Shown here: positions 11,437 through 20,402 of the stretch, piece by piece | Position numbering within the stretch: position 1 is the stretch's first letter | Layout: each line of letters starts with the position of its first letter | From: Takakia lepidozioides | Lineage: Eukaryota > Streptophyta > Takakiopsida > Takakiales > Takakiaceae | DNA: 60,000 nucleotides | Direction of reading: 5' to 3' | Assembly (NCBI GenBank): GCA_030704615.1 | Contig: CM060734.1 | Coordinates: forward strand, 21,268,001 to 21,328,000 | The notes under the pieces: model-generated | What the model was told of the DNA's origin: nothing | Databases searched by the model: none | The model's input: the letters and a program-made list of their open reading frames with translations, nothing else | Made by a program: the position numbers and the translations under genes

Positions 11437-12607
11437 ATGGGGTCGGGCAAGCCGAAGCGAAAGCGGAACGGCCCAAAAGATGATGATCCCGGTGAGCCCG
11501 ATGGGGGCGGCGTGTCACCGAGGCGGCCGTTTGAGGAAGCGATGCATGTTTCCGAAAACGAGGCCGCTCAAGAGCGGGAGGAATCCGAGGAGTCAGAGCC
11601 CGAGGAATCCTTGAGAGCTCCGACAAACCAAGAGATGCCTCCCATGCCGGCAGCCTTTTGGGAAGGGTTGTTGGCGCAGTTTGGCGGGACGTTGAAAGAC
11701 CTGTTGAAGGCGGCTAATGCCACTTCCGCTAAGGCAAAGTTTAAGGTGAAGCCTAAGGAACCCGGCACCTTCGAGGGCGTCCGAAATCGGAAGGCACTCA
11801 ACACCTGGCTCTTGGAGCTAGAGCAGTACTTCCGGGCGGCCAAGTTGAGTGACGAGGGTCGGGTGGAAGTGGCTCCCACCTATTTGAGGGGCTATGCTCA
11901 ACAATGGTGGCAGAAACGCCTTCACAACCGAGGTCCAAGCCCGGAAACCTTGAACTGGAGTGGGTTCAAGGAATTGATGAAGAGACAGTTTGTGCCCCTC
12001 AACGCGTCCTGGCTCGCCCGGGACAAGATGAGGAATTTGAAGCAAACAGATGACATTCGGGGGTATGTCCAGGCTTTCAATGTGCTGTTGCTCGAAGTCG
12101 TGGACATGGCAGAACCAGAAATGGTCTTCAACTTTGTGGCGGGACTGGCCCCATGGGCCAGGCGGAAGTTGGAGGAGAAGCCACCCAAGACTTTGAACGA
12201 GGCTATTGAGAGGGCTGAATGTTTCTCAGATGTCCCTAGGGGTGAAAGACAAGGCCGTACGGAGCTGAACCACAAGAAGATTCGGCGGGAAGGTGACTCC
12301 TTCCGACCGGAAAAGAAGTGGGATAGGCCACGCGGCGAAATGGCACGTGGAAATCGAAGGGAGGGCCTTCACACGTCAAGGCGGCACCCGGTGCTTCGAA
12401 AGGAAAAGCGGGTGGAGCGGCTTATGGCGGACAGAAGGCGACCTTTGATGGAGTGTGTTTCAATTGCGGGGAGCCCGGGCACATGGCCAAGAAGTGCACG
12501 AAGCCCCGGCAATTGAACATGACTCGGGCGACCATGGAGCTGTCGGAAGATACCATCAGTCGTTTGGTGGAAGCGGTGGTCGCCAGGACTTGCAAGGAGC
12601 CTCGCAC
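11437..12607 (+). pseudogene. gag: Element A gag, frameshifted
   Basis: The first ATG after the primer-binding site (11437) opens MGSGKPKRKR. A basic then acidic N terminus is followed by a Retrotrans_gag-type capsid domain (RNRKALNTWLLELEQYF, AQQWWQKRL). A one-base deletion near 12338, relative to element C, moves the reading frame. The nucleocapsid zinc knuckle [14 protein letters not shown] (12456 onward) is intact but sits in the shifted frame. Gag packages the RNA into virus-like particles; the shift would separate capsid from its RNA-binding knuckle. Downstream, a 118-bp deletion at 12596/12597 joins the end of gag directly to the middle of the protease. Confidence 0.85.
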
Positions 12608-15600
12608 TCCTTCATGACACCGGCAACGGCACAAAAGCTGGGACTCCCGACAAGTGACGTGGGGGCCTCTATTGAGGTGCATTCTGCCAAAGGAGAACCA
12701 CAGTTGGCGACAAGGTTGGCGATTGATGTTCCTCTTCAACTGGGGAGTTGGGAGGGACGTGAGAACTTCACCATCTGCGAGATTGATGGAGTGGATCTCA
12801 TTTTGGGGATGACCTTTTTGAGCAAATCCGGAGCGGTCATAGATGGCTGCAAGAAAATAGTCACGCTGCCATGTGGGAATGGTGGCGAGGTTTTACGAGT
12901 GTCAGAAACGCCCAAATCCGTGGGAGGGCGAATAAACCTTCTGTCAGCAAAGGAGTGGGCCGTGGAGGAGGCACACGAGCCCCAATTTTTGCTTTACATT
13001 AGAGAAGTGAAGGGAGAAGGCGATGGGGAGCCGAGCCCAGATTGGATCAAGGGGATCTTGGAGAAATACCAGGATGTGATGCCGGAGGATTTACCAAGCG
13101 GCTTGCCACCGCGAAGAGGAGTTGACCACAAGATTGAGGTGATACCGGGATCAGAACCGCCTGCCAAGGCGCCCTACCGGTTGAGCCATAGAGAGTTGGT
13201 CGAGCTGAAGACTCAGCTCAAGGATCTAATGTCAAAGGGGTACATCCGGCCGAGTAAGTCACCTTACGGAGCCCCGGTGCTATTTGCAGACAAGAAGGAT
13301 GGGACGCTGCGGATGTGTGTCGATTACAGGGCTCTGAATAAGGTGACTATCAAAAACCGGTACCCTTTGCCAAGGATCGACGACCTCTTCGATCGGTTGG
13401 CAGGAGCGAAGTATTTCAGCCGGATCGACTTGCGCTCCGGCTATCACCAAATTCGGGTGGCAGAAGGAGATGAGGAGAAGACCGCGTGCAGACAAGGTAT
13501 GGTTCATATGAGTTCTTGGTGATGCCTTTTGGGCTCACCAATGCACCAGCGACATTTAGCACGCTGATGAACAGCCTTTTCCAGGAGTGGTTGGATGACT
13601 TTGTGATCGTGTACATCGACGACATCTTGGTGTACTCGAAAACAAAGGAGGAGCACCTGGAGCACCTCAAAAGGGTGTTCCAAAAATTGCGGGAAGGGAA
13701 GCTGTATGCCAAAGCTTCAAAGTGCGAATTTGGCGTCACAAAAGTGGAGTTCCTGGGGCAAGTGATTACACAGGATGGGATCAAAATGGATGACAGAAAG
13801 GTGAGGGCGATCTTGGACTGGGAGCCTCCGACTTCGGTCCCGGGAGTGCGATCCTTCCTAGGACTCGCCTCCTATTACCGGAAGTATGTGAGAAATTTTG
13901 CCAAGATCGCGGGGCCGCTGTCGGACCTTCTGTGTAAATCCAAAGTCTGGGTATGGAACACATTTTGTGGCCAAGCTTTTGCTGAATTGAAGCAGCGGAT
14001 GACGGAAGCTCCAGTCTTGAAAATCCCGGAGTTCGATCGTCCGTTTGAGATTCATACAGATGCATCGGACTTCGCGATTGGGGGTGTACTTATGCAAGAT
14101 GGACGTCCAGTGGCTTACGAAAGTAAGAAACTGAATGAAGTGGAGCGACGGTGGCCGACGCACGAAAAAGAGATGAAGGTGGTGGTGCATTGCCTTGAGC
14201 TCTGGCGCCACTATATTGGTTCCAACCCAGTGAAGGTGTTCACGGACAATGTCACGGTGAAGTATTTTGCCACGCAGCCCAAGTTGTCCCCAAAACAACT
14301 TAGGTGGCAAGATACTTTGGCAGTGTTCGACGTGGATATCCAGTACAAACCGGGACGGGACAATGTGGTGGCCGATGCTTTAAGTAGAAAGCAGCAGCTC
14401 TTGTTGGTGTACAAGGGCAAGACGGCGCTCCAAAGGAAGATCCGGAAGGCTTGCCGGAAGGATGAGCTGGCAAAGTCCGTGATGCAGGACTTGAGAATGG
14501 GGGTTAAATCGCAGTTCCACTTGCAAAATGGACTGCTCCGGTATAAGCAAAAACGTCTCTACGTGCCGAAGGGAGGGATCAGAGATAGCCTCTTGAGAGA
14601 ATGCCATGATAGCCCGCTTGCGGGCCACGGCGGAGCCAAGCGCACTGCGGCACTCTTGAAGAAAAAGTATTTCTGGCCCAAACTGAGGGAGGAGGCAGAG
14701 GAGTATGTCAAGACATGCACCACATGCCAACAAAACCGGAGCGAGTACAAAAAGCAAGCGGGGCTGTTACAACCCTTGCCGATTCCAGAGGGGACTTGGG
14801 AAAGCGTCTCGATGGATTTCATGACTGCTATGCCGCTGTCAAAAGGATTGATGCAATCATGGTGGTGGTAGATAGGTTCAATAAAATGGGCCATTTCATC
14901 CCCACCAAGGAGACGGCAACGGCGCAAGAGACAAGGCGACTTTACTTTGCCCACGTCTTAAAGCATCATGGAGTCCCGAAGGATATTGTCTCGGACCGCG
15001 ATCCAAAGTTTACGAGTAAATTCTGGAGAGCACTTTGGAAGAAGATGGGGACGAGGCTGAAGATGAGCACCGCCTTCCGACCTACAACGGACGGCCAAAC
15101 GGAAAGAGTGAATTCCGTAGTGAAGCAATTCTTGCGGAATTACGTGTCGGCAGACCAATCAGACTGGATGGAACACTTAGATGCGGCAGAGTTCTGTTAT
15201 AATAACACAGAACACTCCGCAACGGGAGTTTCCCCTTTCGTATTGGTCTATGGAAAAGCACCTCTGGTGCCGACAAGTTGGGCCGCCCAGGACGTTGAGG
15301 AACCGGCAGTAGCGGCGGTACTGGAAGAACGCGAGCGTTTGTTGAAGCTCGCAAAGTACAACATTGCCAAAGCCAGGAAACGGTATGAAAGGCAGGCGAA
15401 TCGGAAGCGGAGGGAAGTGAAGTTTGAGGCAGGCACAGAGGTCTGGTTGAACATCAAGAATTTCCGACTACCTCTGGAAGTGAGTCCGAAGTTCGTACCT
15501 CCGTATGCGGGACCCTTTCGCATTCGGAAGGTTATGAATGAGGATGTGTATGAATTGGAGCTGCCGGCAAACAGCAAAGTGCACCCAGTATTCAATGTCT

Positions 15601-15878
15601 CCCTTTTGAAGCCTTACTTCAAAGATGAAGCGCGTCCGAATCGGCATCAAGTGTTGCGTCCGCCACCTATGCTGTTGGATCATGAAAATGAACCTGAGTA
15701 CGAGGTGGAGGCAATACTTAAGTCGAGGAGGTTCAGGAACCGAGAAACGGAGTATCTCGTCAAATGGAAGGGCTATCATCAGGTGGAGGCATCTTGGGTG
15801 CGTGCCTCAGAAATGGGAAACGCATCTGAGACGGTCGCAGCTTTCGAAGAGCGACCTCAAAAGCGGAAGAAGAGTTGA
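12608..15878 (+). pseudogene. pol: Element A pol: protease remnant, RT, RNase H, integrase, chromodomain
   Basis: Protease: only the part after the active site remains ([15 protein letters not shown] onward); the D-T-G loop present in element C is deleted. RT: fingers and palm intact, with [19 protein letters not shown] and YIDDILVYS (13609-13635). A one-base deletion near 13490 splits it. RNase [16 protein letters not shown] and FTDN motifs. Integrase: His/Cys zinc region ([12 protein letters not shown] ... CTTCQ), then catalytic Asp (SMDFMTAMP), Asp (VSDRDPKFTS) and Glu (TDGQTERVNS); a one-base loss near 14845 shifts frame between the first and second Asp. The C terminus (15690-15878) is a chromodomain (YEVEAILKSRR, EYLVKWKGY, SWVRASEM) that would steer integration to marked chromatin. 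Confidence 0.88.
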
Positions 15879-16779
15879 TGGGGACATCTTGGAGCGTGGG
15901 GGAGGAAATGCATGCTTAGTCCGGCTTAGCTAGCTTAGGAATCCGATTGCAAAAACTTGTATTGTACCAAAACGTGCTATAAATGAAATGGATTCCAAAT
16001 GTTGTGCGTCCTATTTTGTTTGGAATGGTGATGCATGGTATGGTTGGCTAGTGTGTAGAATGCATGCTAGCTTATAAAAGTGGGTGAGGTAAATTGGGTT
16101 AATCGTGTGTTTGTGTAGTGCCAAAATCGGGTGACCCCCATCCGAGGGGCAAGGAAACTTGCGCCTTCCTTGGGAGTTCACGTGCTAGTGCGCACCTGGC
16201 GCGTGCGCGTACTATAACTGCGCTACCGAGGGGGTTGCCTTGTAGTGCGGGCTAACGCGGAAGCTACGTGCTTCCGTTCACGTACTATAATCGTGTAGCC
16301 TCGGGACGAAGTCGTAGTGCGGCTTCGGCGTGTTCCCGTACCTCAGGCCAGCATTCCAAGGCGGACCCAATTGTAGTGATTGGGGCGCACGGTTGGTTCA
16401 AGGTTATCTTCCTAGTCAAAGAGGGTTCCAGGGAACCCTTGCTCAAGGTGATGCCAAAAGCGGCATCATGAGCGATCGCAAGCAATGTTGTTGCAGTAAG
16501 GCGATTCGATCCTCAAGGAGGATCGTTCCTTGGCCTTGAAGTAGGCCAAGAAGAGTGCACTGGGAGGAGCTGGAGAGGCTCCACCCTTGGCCGGGACTTG
16601 GAGGAAGTCGGCCGAACTAGCTAGTGGAGAGTAGAGTCAAGTGTGGGGTTTGGTTCTTTGCCATGGGACGCCATGGTACAGAAACAAACTCCTTGATGTG
16701 GGACGCCACAACTTGGATCTTCGTTTCTACAAAATGGACAAGTCGATGAGGACATCGACTCCCTGTTGGTAGGGGTGTG
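15879..16779 (+). other. Element A 3' untranslated region with conserved structured block
   Basis: About 900 bp without coding. At 16170-16350 there is a run of short inverted motifs: CGTACTATAA twice, TAGTGCG several times, and the hairpin CGGAAGC...GCTTCCG. The same block is preserved in element C (about 45430-45620 on the minus strand). A G-rich stretch (GGTAGGGGTG) just before the LTR is the best candidate polypurine tract. Confidence 0.55.
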
Positions 16780-17506
16780 TGTCGCGGCCCCTTGCCTTGA
16801 GGGCAGGGGGTCGGGACACATGAGGGGCTGCCCCTGTGGTGGGGGCAGCGGCAGCGATAGGTATGGGGGGCTGAAGCACCCTTGAGTGCCCAAGGCACTC
16901 AGGGAAGCGGAGGCGCTCACTAGGTGGAGCCCCGCACACCGGGTTGCGGTGGGGGTGGCTCCACAAGGGGTGGTGGTAGCTTAGTGGGACTTAGTGGGGG
17001 TGGCATAGGACTCACCATGGGGGCGGAGACCTCGTGGTGGGAGTCGTGGGGAGTCTTGGGACTCATCACGGTCCATAGGGGCCGTGGTGAGCGGGCCAAG
17101 ACTCACCGCGACTCACCACCGGGAATCGAGGGTCTTCGTGGTGGTTCGCCATAAAATGGCATGGCTGGTTGTGAAACCCCCGCGGACAGCTACAGAAGTA
17201 TATATAGGGAGTAGTAACCCCGAGAACGGTGCAAGCCCGTTGGTGACCAAAAACTAGTGAGTGAGCGAGCGAGCCGGAAAGCGACCAAAGAGTGGGGAGC
17301 TGTTCCGGACTGCCAACTACCAAAGGGAATTCCCGCTGGTTCCAAATCGGTGGAGGGTTCTTTGGGAGAACAAAGGGGGACCGTTATGCCCCGGTGAGCA
17401 GCCGAAGCTCCAAGTTGGCCCGGCGGCCAGGTTGGGAGTCAGGCGCGCGCATCAAAGCGAGTAACTATGACTTGAAGGGGAGCTTACCGAAGTGAGGTGC
17501 GCGATA
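16780..17506 (+). repeat. 3' LTR of element A
   Basis: 727 bp, offset exactly 6125 from the 5' LTR. It retains the C or G state at the four positions where the 5' LTR has T or A. It is followed immediately by the second CAGCA. Confidence 0.93.
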
Positions 17507-17580
17507 CAGCAAGGATGAAAAAACATGAAATATCATCCAAGGCAACGGTTAAAAACCTCACAAGTAATTCATCATTCCAA

Positions 17581-17795
17581 TTTCTCATCCGGTATGGATG
17601 AAAAAAGACCATAAAAGATGAATGAAAAATTAGTATCATGGCTGTTATTATCCGGTATGGATGAAAAACAGGATGACAGTGGCAACCCCCACAGAGATAA
17701 TTCCTCATCCTCTGGTGACTCATCCGGTATGGATGAAAAATTGTTAGAGGATGGATGATAAATTATCAAAATTCATCCGGTATGGATGAAAAAAC
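17581..17795. repeat. Four copies of the TCATCC-GGTAT-GGATGA hairpin
   Basis: Hairpins centred on CATCCGGTATGGATGAAAAA occur at about 17581, 17649, 17718 and 17771, spaced 53-69 bp. The intervening DNA is also rich in ATGAAAAAT. They continue the hairpin locus on the left of element A (10414-10440). Related GGATGA-rich DNA occurs at 51540-52060 and 56725-56935. Confidence 0.75.
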
Positions 17796-17867
17796 ATGAA
17801 ATCAAAACTGATAAAACCGGCCGATTCCAAGAAGCGAGGGAGATTGAGGGAGATAGAATGAAACCAA

Positions 17868-18110
17868 AAAAAAAAATGCGGGGGGGGGGAGCTGCTGCTC
17901 AGTCACCCCCCCCCCCCACATTTTTATTTATTTTTTGATTTCCTGATCTGTCCCTCTTTCTCCCCCTCTCTATCCCTCTCTGTCCCTCTGTCCCTCTCCC
18001 TGTCTCTCCCACTCTGTCCCTCTCTTTTGTGTCTGTCCCTCTCCCACTCTGTCCCTCTCTTTTGTGTCTGTCCCTCTCCCTCTTTCTTTTTAACTTTTTC
18101 TGCCCCTTCT
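17868..18110. repeat. G/C homopolymer hairpin and pyrimidine tandem repeat
   Basis: A run of about ten G (near 17880) and a run of about twelve C (near 17906) could pair across a 16-nt loop. Then about 170 bp of polypyrimidine follows, including two near-identical ~36-bp units containing CTCTCTTTTGTGTCTGTCC (about 18010-18080). It may be a promoter or leader tract for the following ORF, or simple low-complexity DNA. Confidence 0.6.
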
Positions 18111-18129
18111 CTCCCTGTCTGTTTTGTTT

Positions 18130-19934
18130 GGGTCAAGAGGAAGAAAGACAACAATTGGAAGAAGAGGGCGGACTTGCAAAAAGAGCCCGGATCAACGAAG
18201 CAACCACGAGTGCAATGGCAGTAAACATCTTCAACTCAACGGCTGAGTCCACACTGCAGAGAGAAAGAGAGAATCAACAGCCAGAAGGAGGGGACCAGCC
18301 GCAGACCAATGAAGCAACACCCATGGAAATTGGCCATGTTAACACCGAAATCCAGCAAACAACACCTGCAGAGGAGGAAGCCATAGTGGTGCAGCAACAG
18401 CAGGTGGTACAAGAGGCACAAAGTCAGCAGCAGCAAGACAATAATTCTAATTTGGAATTACTACTCGCACAGCAGGTCCTGGATACAACAGCATGGGACA
18501 CAAGTTTGGAAAAAATGCCATAGAATGTAATTCTGCAGGAAATACAAGCGTTGGGTCAAGTAACGGCCTACATGGATAGGACCAAGGATTACATAAGCCC
18601 GGAGAACCTTAGCATGATCTTGGACCACATCAAAGAAAAACACCAGAAGGAATTGGCGACAGCAAGAACAATATGTAATCACGAGGTTACAATCGCATCA
18701 TTAGAGGATCAAAAGACTACCCTGCTTCGCCAATACAACACTTTAATAGAACGCCGAGACGAGTGGGAACAGAGGTGGCAAAGACAGAGAGATAAAACAC
18801 GCAGTCCATGCCGACCTCAATGCAGAAAGAGAGCGATCTCGGAAAACGGAGACAGAGGTGGAAACACTCACATGACAGGTGTAGACACTTAAGGGACAGG
18901 TGGATACACTCAAGGGGCAGCTGAGGACTGTCAAACAACAGGGAACCAAGTGGTTCTTATGCAATACTGTACTGCTGAGAGAAAGGGAAAATGCAAAAAG
19001 TAGGCTATTCACAACTAACACAGAGAGAGAAATTGCGTTACACAACGAACAGGAATGGAAGCAGCAGCTGGAGAAGCTGACACTGCAAGCAGAGCTAGAT
19101 GCAGCAGACGCAGCCTTGGCCCGAGCATGGTTGAGTGAAGGAAGTGAGCTAGAAATGAAGAAACTCAACAGGGCAATGATAAAACAAATGAAGTGTCAGT
19201 TGGCGAAATTGGTGACAGACATTCACGAGGAATTCCTGCCACCAATTCCAGAACAAGAGGAGCTCACGAATGAGGACGACCAAGAGGAGCAAGACCATGA
19301 ACAGGAAGCACCAATACAATCAACAACAACAACACCAGCACAAACACCACCAACAACACAACCACCACCAAGTCAACAGGCACCGATACAAGCCACAACA
19401 GGGCCATCTACTCAGGAGGTAAACCTCGTACCATTACCAAGTGTTCTGGTGGCATCAACTTCAGTAGCAGATTTCCAAATCATGCCATGCAAGCAGGATG
19501 GGGAGTGGCTAAAGTATTCAGAGGAATACTTTAAAATGATGATAGTCCCAGCCCACCAAATCCCAAAAGTACTAGAGAAGGTATTCAAAGCTTTAACCCC
19601 CTGCAGGTCATTGGGTCAATTGCATTTGCTCAATCAAACTCTCATATCTTTGAGATACAGGATGAGACCACTGGCTAGGGAGGAGACATGGTCAAGGGCA
19701 GAATTGGTTGAATTCTGGCACCAGGCTCCCTTAGAGTATAAGGAGCTGGTCGCTTACATGTGGGTAGTGGGGCAATTGAAGATTAATCCTACCCCGGCAG
19801 TAGACGTTGTAATGGGCTACCCATGTTTTTATATTGGCAGCTACTTATACCGGATGTTCGTCACAATGAGGGGAAGCTGGCAGCGCTATGAGAGTATTGA
19901 CAGGGATATTCATTGTGAATTACCCAAATTCTAG
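18130..19934 (+). pseudogene. Gln-rich coiled-coil protein, unrecognised, broken
   Basis: From about 18130 the frame reads a charged Gln/Glu-rich protein (EEERQQLEEEGGLAKRAR; later VVQQQQVVQEAQSQQQQD). A TAG at 18521-18523 interrupts it, the same frame continues to 18892 with coiled-coil-like heptads, and a second frame (18900-19934) continues coiled coil, an acidic/Thr/Pro/Gln linker, and a folded-looking C-terminal domain (QDGEWLKYSEEYFKMM, RAELVEFWHQAP). I do not recognise the family. The architecture of coiled coil, linker and compact domain fits either a gag-like protein of an uncharacterised element or a host protein. Earlier frames upstream of 18130 are pyrimidine-tract translation and unlikely to be coding. 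One stop and one frameshift suggest a pseudogene. Confidence 0.4.
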
Positions 19935-20080
19935 CCACCAGAGAGAGTCTCAGGCACTTCAACATATACGAACAGACCACTATATGCTGAAGCATGGCGC
20001 CAGGCGAAAGACCACTTTTCACCATTGGTCCTGGACAAAAACCACCCCTTCAAAGAAACGGGGACGCAAGCTGTTAACTG

Positions 20081-20243
20081 TGTCAAGTTATTTTACCACT
20101 AGTATGAAACTAGCTAGAAAATAGCTAGTTTTTACATATTGACATTTGGGATTGGCCCAAGTGTCAATCCAGGGGTCAAGGCAGATTTAGGCCCTGGAGT
20201 GGTTATCTTCACGGCACGCACGGGAGGCTCATCTTTCTCGAGT
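20081..20243 (+). repeat. 163-bp arm, inverted copy at 30964-31126
   Basis: Begins TGTCAAGTTATTTTACC and ends TTTCTCGAGT. Its reverse complement, near-identical and of the same length, lies at 30964-31126. It looks like the terminal inverted repeat of a non-autonomous DNA element. Confidence 0.8.
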
Positions 20244-20249
20244 GATATC

Positions 20250-20381
20250 GAAGAAGAATACAAGCACAAGCTCATGCGAGCTCACAAAGCTGAAGCATAA
20301 ACTCATGCATATATAACCTCATCACTCAAATACAAGTCAAGCCAAGTGCACCCCACGCCATGGGGAATCCACACTACGGCG
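20250..20381 (+). repeat. 132-bp direct repeat, second copy at 30808-30938
   Basis: GAAGAAGAATACAAGCACAA through CCACACTACGGCG. It is in the same orientation as the copy 10.5 kb downstream. It sits just inside the inverted arm, so it is probably internal sequence of the same element. Confidence 0.8.
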
Positions 20382-20382
20382 T

Positions 20383-20402
20383 CCTAAACCCTAAACCCTA
20401 AA
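20383..20402 (+). repeat. Interstitial plant-type telomeric repeat
   Basis: Three tandem units of CCCTAAA (first one lacking a C). This is the Arabidopsis-type telomere sequence, supporting a streptophyte source. It lies at the point where homology of the inverted-repeat element ends. Confidence 0.6.

Larger units (their letters stand above)
10650..17511 (+). mobile_element. Element A: Ty3/gypsy chromovirus, nearly complete, coding-defective
   Basis: A full-length LTR retrotransposon. The 5 bases before the left LTR and after the right LTR are both CAGCA (10650-10654, 17507-17511), a classic target-site duplication. Order: LTR, initiator-Met primer-binding site, gag with zinc knuckle, protease remnant, RT, RNase H, integrase, chromodomain, ~0.9 kb untranslated, LTR. 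The order RT-RNase H-integrase and the C-terminal chromodomain place it in the chromovirus branch of Metaviridae. The LTRs differ at only four positions by my count in 727 bp, so the insertion is recent, but three single-base frameshifts and one 118-bp deletion break the coding region. It may have moved with proteins supplied by an intact relative. Confidence 0.92.

Noticed and set aside
10655-17506. Element A as an active autonomous retrotransposon
   Set aside because: Despite near-identical LTRs and a target duplication it has three frameshifts and a deleted protease active site.
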